Assembly (NCBI RefSeq): GCF_000422265.1
Contig: NZ_AULL01000018.1
Span: forward strand, 62,001-126,000
Direction: 5' to 3'
DNA length: 64,000 nucleotides
Source: Kaistella palustris DSM 21579
GTDB lineage: Bacteria; Bacteroidota; Bacteroidia; Flavobacteriales; Weeksellaceae
The position numbers and the translations under genes were made by a program. The notes below the pieces were generated by a model, which was given only the letters and a program-made list of their open reading frames with translations, was not told where the DNA came from and made no database searches. Positions 54,688 through 63,308 of this stretch are shown piece after piece; position 1 is the stretch's first letter, and the number at the start of each line of letters is the position of its first letter.

Positions 54688-55674
54688 TTATATTGCAAGG
54701 ATCTCGGATATTTTCAGTAATTCCTGATCCATTTCATTGTGTTTTTTAATGGCTTCATCGATAGGTGTAAAGGTCAACCGGTTCGACTGCATTCCTGCCA
54801 TTACATTGGTTTTCCCGGCCATAAGTCCTATCACTGCGCCATAACCTAGTCGGCTTCCCAGCACGCGGTCTGCACAACTTGGCGAACCACCGCGCTGAAT
54901 GTGTCCTAAAACGGCCACCCGAATATCGTAATCAGGAAAGCCGGCTTGGGTTGCCTTGGCGAGGTCATAAATGTTGCCCAGTTTTTCACCTTCTGCAACT
55001 ACTACTATACTCGATGCTTTTCCGGCTTTTTCGGCGCGTTCAAAGGTGGAAAACAGATCTTCGATACTGTCTTTCTTTTCAGGAATTAATATTCCTATGG
55101 CTCCTGTAGCCAAACCGCTGTTCAGAGCGATAAATCCGGCATCACGGCCCATTACTTCTACAAAAAAAATCCTGTTGTGTGAGGTTGCCGTGTCCCTGAT
55201 CTTGTCGATGGCTTCCATTGCTGTATTCAGCGCGGTATCATAGCCAATCGTGTTGTCGGTACCGAAAATGTCATTGTCGATTGTGCCGGGAACACCGATG
55301 ACTTTGATGCCAAATTCTTCGTAAAATATCTTAGCACCGTTGAAGGTTCCGTCGCCACCGATGCATACAATGCCGTCGATACCGTGTTTCCTGCAGTTGT
55401 CGTAGGCTTTCTGTCGGCCGGCTTTGGTGCGGAATTCCAGGGAGCGCGCGGATCTGAGAACTGTGCCGCCTTCGGTGATAATATTTTTTACGGAGCGGGG
55501 ACCCATTCTCGTGAAGTCATCATTTATAAGACCGTTGAAACCTTCTCGAACGCCGTAACATTCTATTTTATAGTAACTTGCCGACCTTACTACTGCTCTA
55601 ATAGCCGCATTCATGCCAGGTGCATCGCCACCTGAAGTGAAAACTGCAATCTTCTTTACAGCACTTTCATTCAT
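54688..55674 (-). CDS. pfkA: ATP-dependent 6-phosphofructokinase
   Basis: This 328-residue kinase has the nucleotide motif TSGGDAPGMNAAIRAVVR (about 13-30), GGDGTFNGA (about 105-113) and the catalytic Asp in PGTIDNDI (about 129-136). The fructose-6-phosphate site is in EVMGRDAGFIAL and GHIQRGGSPS. The Gly in GGDG marks the ATP-using rather than the pyrophosphate-using type. It is followed by gapA, so two steps of glycolysis are co-expressed. Confidence 0.96.
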   Translation of the reverse strand: MNESAVKKIAVFTSGGDAPGMNAAIRAVVRSASYYKIECYGVREGFNGLINDDFTRMGPRSVKNIITEGGTVLRSARSLEFRTKAGRQKAYDNCRKHGIDGIVCIGGDGTFNGAKIFYEEFGIKVIGVPGTIDNDIFGTDNTIGYDTALNTAMEAIDKIRDTATSHNRIFFVEVMGRDAGFIALNSGLATGAIGILIPEKKDSIEDLFSTFERAEKAGKASSIVVVAEGEKLGNIYDLAKATQAGFPDYDIRVAVLGHIQRGGSPSCADRVLGSRLGYGAVIGLMAGKTNVMAGMQSNRLTFTPIDEAIKKHNEMDQELLKISEILAI

Positions 55675-55691
55675 ATATCATAATTTCAGCA

Positions 55692-55699
55692 CAAATTTA
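55692..55699 (-). promoter_or_regulatory. -7 box of pfkA-gapA
   Basis: TAAATTTG on the minus strand ends 17 bases before the pfkA ATG. Confidence 0.5.
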
Positions 55700-55827
55700 C
55701 GAAAATCCGCCCAATTAAATTACTGTTTACCGGCCACATTTCCCTTTTGCGGCCCAAAGTTATTTGCCCTTAAATGTTGCACTGAACTTGGCGGAAATGC
55801 TGTGAATTCTTTTAGAATATAAATTAC

Positions 55828-55835
55828 TATTTTTG
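55828..55835 (+). promoter_or_regulatory. -7 box of the TonB-receptor operon, leaderless arrangement
   Basis: TATTTTTG ends 4 bases before the ATG at 55840. Confidence 0.6.
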
Positions 55836-55839
55836 CAAA

Positions 55840-56196
55840 ATGCTGCGGAAAAATAAAAACAAAACTTTAATATCTTTTCTTTTTACAGGAATCTATATTT
55901 TCGTCGCTCTATTTTCCCAGTTCTTCCACAATCACGGCAGCAGCGAGGTATTTAAAGAATATCATTTTCAGAAAACCGAGAAATCTGTTTCGCCGTCGAA
56001 ATTAGCTGCTGAAGCTGGCGGCTGCCTCTCCTGCCATATCTTTCACGAAGGTAAATTTCTTGTTCCCCCGGAGCAACCTTCTTTCTGCCGGACTCCAGAC
56101 TTCACAGCCATCCCTTACTTTTCGGAAGATCAGCTGCTGGTCAGTCGCAGGGTTTACACCGTATTTCTACGCGGTCCACCTTCAATTTTCATTTAA
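55840..56196 (+). CDS. Small membrane-anchored His/Cys protein upstream of a TonB receptor
   Basis: This 118-residue protein has one N-terminal hydrophobic segment (about 9-28) and then FHNHGSS and CLSCHIFHEGK (about 64-74). These give a His/Cys-rich region that could bind a metal. I do not recognise a family. The position directly before a TonB-dependent receptor and a lipoprotein, plus a strong hairpin between this gene and the receptor, suggest that it senses or handles the transported metal. Metal identity is not visible. Confidence 0.65.
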   Translation: MLRKNKNKTLISFLFTGIYIFVALFSQFFHNHGSSEVFKEYHFQKTEKSVSPSKLAAEAGGCLSCHIFHEGKFLVPPEQPSFCRTPDFTAIPYFSEDQLLVSRRVYTVFLRGPPSIFI

Positions 56197-56200
56197 AGCG

Positions 56201-56246
56201 CTTTTCCACGGAAAAGTGGAGCTAAAAAAATGCACTGCATTTTTTT
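56201..56246 (+). terminator. Hairpin pair before the TonB receptor, possible attenuator
   Basis: CTTTTCC-ac-GGAAAAG (56201-56216) overlaps an alternative stem TCCAC/GTGGA (56205-56220). It is followed by AAAAAAATGCA-c-TGCATTTTTTT (56224-56246), a perfect 11-bp stem ending in a T run 29 bases before the receptor ATG. No separate -7 box is visible before the receptor. Confidence 0.6.
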
Positions 56247-56275
56247 AAATTTTTCAATCTTACAATCTATTTTAA

Positions 56276-58660
56276 ATGAAATTTATAATAAATATCATCG
56301 CAATCTTTTTTGGGTTGCTGTTCGCTCACGCACAAACCAACTTTACCGTCAAAGGGAAAGTGATCGACTATCACAATAAAACACCATTACAACAGGCTTC
56401 CGTTACCCTTGGGAAATTCACGCAGGTTTCAGATGCCGGCGGGAATTTTACGTTTAAAGCAGTACCGAACGGAAAATATTCACTGCTCGCAAACCATCCC
56501 GACTGTGCTGCCTATTCTGAAGAGATCACCATTAATAAAAATGTTGAAGTTACGATCCAGCTGGAACATCACGTAGCCGACATTGAAACCATAACGTTAC
56601 ACGGAACGCATAAAAACACGAATTCCCTGATCGTAAGATCTTTGGATAAAAATGAACTCGACCGGAATTCTACCGAAAATCTGGGAAATATTTTAGCTGG
56701 TATTTCGGGTGTCGGTGCTTTAAAGACCGGCAATAACATTGCAAAGCCCATTATTCACGGACTTTACGGAAGCCGCGTTCCGATCATCAACAACGGTGTA
56801 AAAATGGCGGAGCAGGAATGGGGCGTAGAACATGCGCCAAATATCGATGTGAATCAGTTCGACCACGTAGATGTGATCAAAGGAGCCTCCGCCTTAAAAT
56901 ACGGAAGCGATGCCATCGGTGGTGTAGTTGTTTTGGAACCTGCGGTTTATAAAAGAAAAGACACCCTTCAGGGCAGTGCGAATCTTTCGGCAATCTCTAA
57001 CGGGAATGGCGTTGGTTTCGGACTGAATGTACTTAAAACCTGGGAAAACGGCTGGGCCGTTAAAACAACGGGTGGATTCAAGAAATTAGGTGACTTAAAA
57101 ACGCCGGATTATAACTTGATGAATACTGGTTTGCAAAATCACTCGTTCAGTTTAACCGTTCAAAATAATACGTACTTACAGGGAATCTCTTTTGATTACA
57201 GCGTTACGGATTCTGAAATCGGCATTTACAGAGGTTCTGATTTAGGGAATTTAGAAGATTTCTATAAGGCGCTGACTTCCGATATCCCAATTTACAGCAG
57301 GGATTTTTCTTACTCGATAGATAATCCAAAACAGGACGTGCAACACCATATTGCGAAGATTTCCGCTTTTAAAAGATTTGAAAACCTGGGAAAAGTTTCT
57401 GTCGATTACAACTTCCAGTACAATCACAGAAGGGAATATGATGTACGGCGAGGTGAACTTGCAGAGGTTCCGTCTTTAGACCTGGAATTATATACGAACC
57501 AGCTCAATATCAATGATTTTATCGAGCGTGGACACTGGAGTCTGGAAACGGGCATCGACCTGAAATACCAGTTTAATTATTCCACACCGGAAACGATGGC
57601 GAGAAGATTGGTGCCGAATTACAATCAGTATTCAGGCGGAGCTTATTCGGTCTTTAAATATAAAATTACGCCGAAACTGAATACGGAAGCGGGTTTACGT
57701 TATGATGTTACCACTTATAATGTAAAAAAATGGTATGACCTGAGTGACTGGGAAAACCTTTACGCCGAAGATTTTTCGCGTTTTTATGTAAAAACCGACG
57801 GTAACCGTGTCTTCACGAAACCAAAATTGACTTTCGAAAATTTGTCTTTTAATGCCGGCCTGGATTTTCAGCCTACGAAAAATTTCGATGTGAAACTGAA
57901 TTACGCGAAAGTCGGCAGGATACCTAATATCGCAGAACTCTTCGCCGATGGTCTGCATCATTCCGCAGCCATTATCGAAGTGGGAAACATGGCGATTAAA
58001 AATGAAGACGGCAACCAGTTTAATCTGAACATCGACGGAAAAATCAATATTCTGAATGGTATGAGAATTAACATCAATCCTTATTTGTTCATAACTAAAA
58101 ACTTCATTACAGAAATACCGACCGGAATTCAAAATACGATCCGCGGTGTGTTCCCGGTTTGGTCTTATCAGCAGATTGATGCGAGAATGTATGGTCTGGA
58201 TGCCGACGCGCAACTGAAATTAAACGACCTGCTGGAATACCACGGGAATTTCTCCTACATCAAAGGTCAAAATAAAACGGATGATGAGCCATTGATCTTG
58301 ATGGTGCCGACGAATTTCAGCAACAGTCTGGAATTTAAAAACGTTGCGTGGAAGAATTTCTATTTCAAGGTTCAGCAACAGACTTTCCTGCATCAGAATA
58401 GGTTTCCGGTTTACAATCCGACCATAAGTATTTTTGAAAACGGCGTTCAGGCCGCGAAAACGCTGGATCTTTCTACACCTCCGCCGACTTATACTTTGTG
58501 GAGTCTGCAAACCGGTTTCGACTTCAATACCCATTTTTCAGCAGGACTGAGTGTGACCAATCTTTTTGACACCAACTACAAAGATTATCTGAACAGAATG
58601 CGCTTTTTCTCCTACGAAATGGGCCGAAATATCATCTTCAACATTAAGTATAACTTCTAG
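56276..58660 (+). CDS. TonB-dependent outer-membrane receptor, possible metal transporter
   Basis: This 794-residue receptor has a signal peptide (1-20), a carboxypeptidase-D-like domain (about 25-95), a plug (about 115-225) and a 22-stranded barrel ending in FNIKYNF. The plug has GLYGSRVPIINNGVKMAEQEW and VDVIKGASALKYGSDAIGGVVV, as in ZnuD-like and other small-ligand receptors. The plug includes Met/Glu/His residues (KMAEQEWGVEHAP) that could bind a cation. The next gene, 11 bases later, is a lipoprotein. Zinc or another metal is a reasonable inference, not a demonstrated ligand. Confidence 0.9.
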   Translation: MKFIINIIAIFFGLLFAHAQTNFTVKGKVIDYHNKTPLQQASVTLGKFTQVSDAGGNFTFKAVPNGKYSLLANHPDCAAYSEEITINKNVEVTIQLEHHVADIETITLHGTHKNTNSLIVRSLDKNELDRNSTENLGNILAGISGVGALKTGNNIAKPIIHGLYGSRVPIINNGVKMAEQEWGVEHAPNIDVNQFDHVDVIKGASALKYGSDAIGGVVVLEPAVYKRKDTLQGSANLSAISNGNGVGFGLNVLKTWENGWAVKTTGGFKKLGDLKTPDYNLMNTGLQNHSFSLTVQNNTYLQGISFDYSVTDSEIGIYRGSDLGNLEDFYKALTSDIPIYSRDFSYSIDNPKQDVQHHIAKISAFKRFENLGKVSVDYNFQYNHRREYDVRRGELAEVPSLDLELYTNQLNINDFIERGHWSLETGIDLKYQFNYSTPETMARRLVPNYNQYSGGAYSVFKYKITPKLNTEAGLRYDVTTYNVKKWYDLSDWENLYAEDFSRFYVKTDGNRVFTKPKLTFENLSFNAGLDFQPTKNFDVKLNYAKVGRIPNIAELFADGLHHSAAIIEVGNMAIKNEDGNQFNLNIDGKINILNGMRININPYLFITKNFITEIPTGIQNTIRGVFPVWSYQQIDARMYGLDADAQLKLNDLLEYHGNFSYIKGQNKTDDEPLILMVPTNFSNSLEFKNVAWKNFYFKVQQQTFLHQNRFPVYNPTISIFENGVQAAKTLDLSTPPPTYTLWSLQTGFDFNTHFSAGLSVTNLFDTNYKDYLNRMRFFSYEMGRNIIFNIKYNF

Positions 58661-58671
58661 AACCGCCAAAA

Positions 58672-59229
58672 ATGAAATCATTAAAAAAACTGAAATATAT
58701 CGTCATATTATTCATAACTGTGATAACAGTGAATTGCAGCCGCGCCGACGAAGATGAAGATGTGCTTTCACAGGAAGATATTTCGAATGTTATTCTTACT
58801 ATAAAAGATGATGCCACCGGTATTACAAATACGTATAACTACACGGTAAATTCAACCACCAATCCCCGGATTAATTTAACCGACGGAAAAACTTATACGG
58901 TAAACGCTGTTTTCCTGAACGGAAACGAGGACGAAACCGAAAGCATCAAAGAAGCAAAAGATGAACATTTCCTGTTATTTCATTTTCAGAATTCCAACGT
59001 CGGCGTGGAAAGGATGGATGATGAATCTTCTACCAATACCGACGGAATTAAGATCGGTTTAAAAACGAAATGGACCGTCAATAAAGCAGAGAACGGCACA
59101 AATCCACAATTCGTTTTAACTTTGGTTCACGAGCCGGTATCGGTGAGCGCGGGCCAGCCCGGAAGCGAATTCGGTTCCGCCGTTGGCGGCGAAACAGATG
59201 CGGTGGCGACCTTTTCAATTTCAAAGTAA
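58672..59229 (+). CDS. Lipoprotein partner of the TonB receptor
   Basis: This 185-residue lipoprotein has a signal ending VITVNC (Cys22) and an Asp/Glu-rich patch right after it. A beta-sandwich with Thr/Asn-rich strands follows. Segments YTVNAVFLNGNEDETESIKEAKDEHFLLFHF (in parts) and GLKTKWTV recur in lipoproteins found next to such receptors in Flavobacteriia. The acidic patches could hold metal. Its position gives the functional hint; no motif proves it. Confidence 0.75.
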   Translation: MKSLKKLKYIVILFITVITVNCSRADEDEDVLSQEDISNVILTIKDDATGITNTYNYTVNSTTNPRINLTDGKTYTVNAVFLNGNEDETESIKEAKDEHFLLFHFQNSNVGVERMDDESSTNTDGIKIGLKTKWTVNKAENGTNPQFVLTLVHEPVSVSAGQPGSEFGSAVGGETDAVATFSISK

Positions 59230-59245
59230 AGTATATGCAAAGAGC

Positions 59246-59270
59246 GGGTTTGAACTTTAAAACCCTTTTT
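59246..59270 (+). terminator. Terminator of the TonB-receptor operon
   Basis: GGGTTT (59246-59251) pairs with AAACCC (59260-59265), followed by five T. Confidence 0.65.
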
Positions 59271-59292
59271 AAATAAATCAAAAAAAAATTCC

Positions 59293-59300
59293 TATTTTTG
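59293..59300 (+). promoter_or_regulatory. -7 box of tig
   Basis: TATTTTTG matches TAnnTTTG and ends 25 bases before the trigger factor ATG. Confidence 0.5.
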
Positions 59301-59325
59301 CAACCTAAAATTTCAATTAACAATA

Positions 59326-60660
59326 ATGAACGTTACAGCGACCAACCACGACGAAGTAAGTGCTTTACTTACAGTTACGTTAGATAAATCAGATTACAAG
59401 GATAAAGTTGAAAAACAACTCATCAATTACGCAAAAAACGCGCAGGTTCCGGGCTTCCGGAAAGGAAAAGTGCCGTTGAGCATGGTGAGGAAACAGTATG
59501 AAGCCGGAATCGCTTTTGAGGAGATCAACAAACAGGTTTCTGATGCGCTGAACAATTACGTAAAAGACAACAACCTGAGATTGGTCGGGCAGCCTGTGCC
59601 ACAGCCAGTCGAAGAACTGAACCATAACGCTGAGCAGCTTTCAGTAGGTTTCGAAGTAGGTTACGAGCCGGAATTCACGATTGATCTTTCAAAATATGAA
59701 GCGCCACATTTTAAGGTAGAAGCTTCTGATAAGGAGATCAACCAAAGTATCGAAAACATGCAGAAGCGCTTTGCAGAACAGGTGCCACAGGAAGCGATCG
59801 CTGACGATTCCCATATTGCGCTCGAAATCAGCCAGGTAGTGGAAGACGATGCGGAAGGTGCACACAACCACCCACCAAAATCAATTGTCGTAAATGCTGA
59901 ACGTAAACTAGCTTTTGACCTTGTAAAAGGTTTGAAAATGGATGAGTCGGTAAAAGTTTCAAAAGAAGAACTTCAGAATAACGAAGAGCTGGCTAAGGAA
60001 TTAGGCTTCAGCAAAGAAGAAACCGACCATCTTCACCATAATGAGATCGAAGTAAAAGTAACCGACTTCTACGGTTTAAATCTGGCCGAACTTAATCAGG
60101 AACTTTTTGATAAAGTATACGGCGAAGGAAATATTAAGTCTGAAGAAGAGTTAAAAGCACGTGTTAAAAGCGAACTCGACGAATATTTTCAGCAAAATGC
60201 CGATGTTCATTTCGTGAATAAAATTTTGGAACAGATCAACGAAAAGGAAGAAGTAAAACTTCCGGAAGCGTTTTTGGTGAAATGGTTAATGTTCAGCAAT
60301 GAAAACATTAATGAAGAAAGCAAAGCGAAGGAAATTTTAGAATCAGAAAAAAACCAGCTGAAATATCAGATCCTGGAAGGTAAACTGATGAACGACAACA
60401 AAATCCAGCTTGATTATGCCGATGTGTTGGCACAGGCTGAGCAACTTGTAAGAAACCAGTTGGCGATGTACGGCATTCACCACTTATCCGATGAAGAAGT
60501 ACAGAAATATGCGGTTGAAATGTTGAAAGACGAGGAGCAGGTTCGCCAGATCTCATCGGAAGTAGGCATGGCAAAACTGAAAGATGTGATCCTGGAAAAA
60601 GCCACTAAGACAGAAACACGAATCTCTCACGAGCAGTTTCTTGAAGAATTGAAAAAGTAA
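59326..60660 (+). CDS. tig: Trigger factor
   Basis: This 444-residue ribosome-associated chaperone carries the ribosome-docking motif VPGFRKGKVPLSMVRKQY (about 42-59). A reduced FKBP-like domain follows (about 150-240), then the helical substrate cradle (about 260-444), with segments such as EEELKARVKSELDEYF. The FKBP part lacks the usual prolyl-isomerase residues, which is common in Bacteroidota. It is monocistronic with a strong terminator. Confidence 0.93.
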   Translation: MNVTATNHDEVSALLTVTLDKSDYKDKVEKQLINYAKNAQVPGFRKGKVPLSMVRKQYEAGIAFEEINKQVSDALNNYVKDNNLRLVGQPVPQPVEELNHNAEQLSVGFEVGYEPEFTIDLSKYEAPHFKVEASDKEINQSIENMQKRFAEQVPQEAIADDSHIALEISQVVEDDAEGAHNHPPKSIVVNAERKLAFDLVKGLKMDESVKVSKEELQNNEELAKELGFSKEETDHLHHNEIEVKVTDFYGLNLAELNQELFDKVYGEGNIKSEEELKARVKSELDEYFQQNADVHFVNKILEQINEKEEVKLPEAFLVKWLMFSNENINEESKAKEILESEKNQLKYQILEGKLMNDNKIQLDYADVLAQAEQLVRNQLAMYGIHHLSDEEVQKYAVEMLKDEEQVRQISSEVGMAKLKDVILEKATKTETRISHEQFLEELKK

Positions 60661-60679
60661 TTTTTATTACATTTATACG

Positions 60680-60712
60680 ATCCGCCTCATTTCTGTGAGG
60701 CGGATTTTTTTA
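60680..60712 (+). terminator. Terminator of tig
   Basis: ATCCGCCTCA (60680-60689) and TGAGGCGGAT (60696-60705) form a perfect 10-bp stem followed by a T run. Confidence 0.9.
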
Positions 60713-60784
60713 TTATTAGCCTTAGTTTTTAGCGGTCTGCAGAAAAGCAATGCTGATTTCTCCGAAAGAATGTTTACTGGTTTA

Positions 60785-61429
60785 TTAGTAGCTGAATGCT
60801 TCGAGATCGGTATTTGTCACCAGAAAATTCTCCAGTCTGGTAAGTCCGAGGCTTGTAATTTGAATATCAAAGGTTGCATGCAGAAAATTGCCTTTTTTTT
60901 CTAATGAAGTCTCGGTGAGGTCTTTGGCAATCGCAGCGATTTCCGTCAAGATCATTTGCTTTTTGTGAAAATGCTCGCTCGTGAAGGTGAGCCGCAAAAC
61001 TTTGTTGTGGTTCTGCGGCAGAAAATATTTTGTGAGATACTTTGCGGAATAAATGATTATGAGCGCGGAAATCAAAAAAGTATAGGCGATGTAAATTTCG
61101 CCAAAGCCAATAGCCATACCTATTGCCGCCGAAATCCAGATAATTCCGGCCGTGGTCAGACCGTAAACATTAAAACCTGATTTAAAGATGACACCTGCGC
61201 CCAGGAAACCAATGCCACTTACAATATATGAAGCAATCCTTGCCGGGTCGCCCGTACCCGACACTTTATATGAAAGAATGGAAAACAGTGTAGAACCCAG
61301 GCAAATTACGGTAATGGTTTTTAAACCTGCAGACTTATCTTTCATTTCGCGCTCGAAACCCAGAATAAGTCCGGCAAGCAGCGAAATCAACGCTTTATAA
61401 ATATCTAAAAATTCAAAGTGTTCAGACAT
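60785..61429 (-). CDS. MgtC/SapB family membrane protein
   Basis: This 214-residue protein has five hydrophobic helices in its first 140 residues with MgtC features: ALISLLAGLILGFEREMKDKSAGLKT (in parts about 13-38), IASYIVSGIGFLGAGVIFK (in parts about 65-83) and GLTTAGIIWISAAIGMAIG (about 90-108). The soluble C-terminal domain (about 145-214) may be regulatory. MgtC proteins affect survival at low magnesium and ATP synthase activity in enterobacteria. It is the last gene of a three-gene operon. Confidence 0.92.
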   Translation of the reverse strand: MSEHFEFLDIYKALISLLAGLILGFEREMKDKSAGLKTITVICLGSTLFSILSYKVSGTGDPARIASYIVSGIGFLGAGVIFKSGFNVYGLTTAGIIWISAAIGMAIGFGEIYIAYTFLISALIIIYSAKYLTKYFLPQNHNKVLRLTFTSEHFHKKQMILTEIAAIAKDLTETSLEKKGNFLHATFDIQITSLGLTRLENFLVTNTDLEAFSY

Positions 61430-61453
61430 TTTTTATTTAAAGATAAAAAATTT

Positions 61454-62038
61454 TCAGGAACCGAACTCACGTTTCCATTCCTCGGCAGCTTCACAGAGGG
61501 TTTCATAAAACTCTTCGCCATATTTACGGATGAGCGGTGTTTTCAGGAATTTATAAACAGGGACTTTCAGCTCGCGGCCTAAGATACAGGCATCGTTACA
61601 GATTTCCCATTCATGGTAATTTAACGCAGTGAAGGTGGAGTATTCGGTGACGCGAATTGGGTAAAGGTGACACGAGATCGGTTTTTGCCAGTCTACCGCG
61701 CCGTCTTCATATGCTTTTTCGATGCCACATTTGGTAATGCCTTTTTCATCGAAAATAACATAAGCGCACTCTGCACCGTTAACCATTGGCGTAACATAAT
61801 CGCCGTCCATGGGATCTATGGTCCAGGTTCCCTGTTCCTCCAGCGCTTTTATACCCTCGGGACGAAGGTAGGGTTTCACTTTGTCGAAGATCCGGTCCAG
61901 AATTTCGGTTTCGGCTTTATCCAGCGGTGCGCCTACATCGCCGGCTACACAACAGGCTCCTTTGCATTTGCTCAGATTGCATACAAATTCTTCGGCGAAT
62001 ATGTCTTCGGAAAGCAATCTGTTATCGATTTGAATCAT
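61454..62038 (-). CDS. DUF3109 family Cys-rich protein
   Basis: This 194-residue protein contains VCNLSKCKGACCVAGDVGAPLD (in parts about 19-40), the four-Cys cluster of DUF3109, and later CxxxxCHLYPIRV (about 116-131) and CNDACILGREL (about 144-154). These give eight or more Cys, suggesting a metal or Fe-S site. Function is unknown. It starts 5 bases after the membrane protein gene and ends 24 bases before mgtC, one operon. Confidence 0.9.
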   Translation of the reverse strand: MIQIDNRLLSEDIFAEEFVCNLSKCKGACCVAGDVGAPLDKAETEILDRIFDKVKPYLRPEGIKALEEQGTWTIDPMDGDYVTPMVNGAECAYVIFDEKGITKCGIEKAYEDGAVDWQKPISCHLYPIRVTEYSTFTALNYHEWEICNDACILGRELKVPVYKFLKTPLIRKYGEEFYETLCEAAEEWKREFGS

Positions 62039-62043
62039 TTTTA

Positions 62044-62952
62044 TTAAATAGTAAAATTAAAATAGCTTGTGAGTTTAAACAGCACAAGACAAAAAATAAA
62101 AAGCCAGAGTCCTGCTTCCTTCAGCCAGTATTTTGGCAGGAATTTCAGCATTCTGCTTATAATTATGGAGACCGGTAATGCGAGCAGCAGCAGATATTCA
62201 TAAGTGTTGCCCATATATAAAACAATGGTGATCAGCTGCGCTACAGTAAATACGAGTAAGAAAGTGTACTTAAATTTACTTGTGGGGCTTTTGCGGTTAT
62301 AATGTTTAAAATGATCCATCACTGCATGTATAAGCATCAGTACGATGGGAATCAGCCAAACCATATTTTCAAGATATTCTGAAATATGAAACTTCTCGAA
62401 CGGCCAGTAGTCCGTGTTCCAGGAATTCATTCCCATATAATACGCAAGGCCGAAATAGGAAAGTGCGACCAGAAAAAAGCCGAAAAACAATCTGAACACG
62501 TGCAGCCCGATCCGGTCCGAAGTTGCAATCACGTGCAAAATTACGAAAATTGCCATCGGCCACGTCGTAGGCAGGAAAATAAAATTCAAAGCCACCAGCG
62601 TTCCTGCCAAAATGTAGTAGTTTTTTCGCATGCCCATATCCACGTTGGTGAGCATCAGCAAAATAATAGAGTTTGTAAAAAGTGTCACGGCAAGGCCAAT
62701 ATCCAGATCGCCGGTATACAGCGCAAAAACTATGGTCGTATAAAGAAAAAGCGGCAGGTGAGTCTGGTAATTCAGCGCGATGGCATTAAAGCAAAAATAT
62801 CCGAGCGCTACACCGGCAAAAGTGATCACTGCAGAAAGCAGATCCAAGGTATTGAAATCCAGAAAATTAAAACCGATTACGATTAAAAGAAGAATACCAA
62901 TGTAGACGGGTATCGAAAATATATTGCTTTCTTTTGAAAGTAATCGAAACAT
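62044..62952 (-). CDS. DUF6427-type multi-pass membrane protein
   Basis: This 302-residue protein has about eight to nine membrane helices and starts MFRLLSKESNIFSIPVYIGI, as in the Flavobacteriia family DUF6427. Function is unknown. It is the first gene of the operon with DUF3109 and mgtC and shares a compact divergent promoter region with the DUF6341-like gene. The family name is recognised by pattern. Confidence 0.75.
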   Translation of the reverse strand: MFRLLSKESNIFSIPVYIGILLLIVIGFNFLDFNTLDLLSAVITFAGVALGYFCFNAIALNYQTHLPLFLYTTIVFALYTGDLDIGLAVTLFTNSIILLMLTNVDMGMRKNYYILAGTLVALNFIFLPTTWPMAIFVILHVIATSDRIGLHVFRLFFGFFLVALSYFGLAYYMGMNSWNTDYWPFEKFHISEYLENMVWLIPIVLMLIHAVMDHFKHYNRKSPTSKFKYTFLLVFTVAQLITIVLYMGNTYEYLLLLALPVSIIISRMLKFLPKYWLKEAGLWLFIFCLVLFKLTSYFNFTI

Positions 62953-62958
62953 TTTTTA

Positions 62959-62976
62959 TAAATTTGTGCAAAGTTA
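62959..62976. promoter_or_regulatory. Interlocked divergent promoter boxes
   Basis: TAAATTTG on the plus strand (62959-62966) and TAACTTTG on the minus strand (62969-62976) are only 2 bases apart. They drive the DUF6341-like gene and the DUF6427 operon. The two RNA polymerases could not bind together. Confidence 0.55.
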
Positions 62977-62994
62977 ATTTAAAAAAGGAAAATA

Positions 62995-63228
62995 ATGACG
63001 TCTATATTTTTGCTCATCAGCAGGTTTTTCAAGTGGTCTTTTGGATTTTTCGACTTTGCGGGAAACGTGGTCAACTGGATTCTGTTTTTCGTGGCATCGG
63101 CCATTTTCTGCTATTGGGTGTACGTATTGATTTCCGTTTTGGGTGGCAACAAAGATAAGGTATATGTTTCGCCTACAGAAGGCAAACATCCTTACTACGA
63201 CCCCGAAATTTACAGCAAGGAAAACTAA
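62995..63228 (+). CDS. Small DUF6341-like membrane protein
   Basis: This 77-residue protein has one or two hydrophobic segments (about 3-20 and 24-48) and the tail YVSPTEGKHPYYDPEIYSKEN (in parts), the pattern of DUF6341. It is divergent from DUF6427, and the two families are often neighbours in Flavobacteriia. Function unknown. Confidence 0.7.
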   Translation: MTSIFLLISRFFKWSFGFFDFAGNVVNWILFFVASAIFCYWVYVLISVLGGNKDKVYVSPTEGKHPYYDPEIYSKEN

Positions 63229-63255
63229 ATAATTGATACTGTTTATTATCATAGA

Positions 63256-63289
63256 AATCCCGGAATTACTGCAATTCCGGGATTAATGT
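63256..63289. terminator. Bidirectional terminator
   Basis: AATCCCGGAATT (63256-63267) and AATTCCGGGATT (63273-63284) form a perfect 12-bp stem with a 5-base loop between convergent genes. Confidence 0.85.
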
Positions 63290-63308
63290 TTTTAACCTTA
63301 AATGTTTT

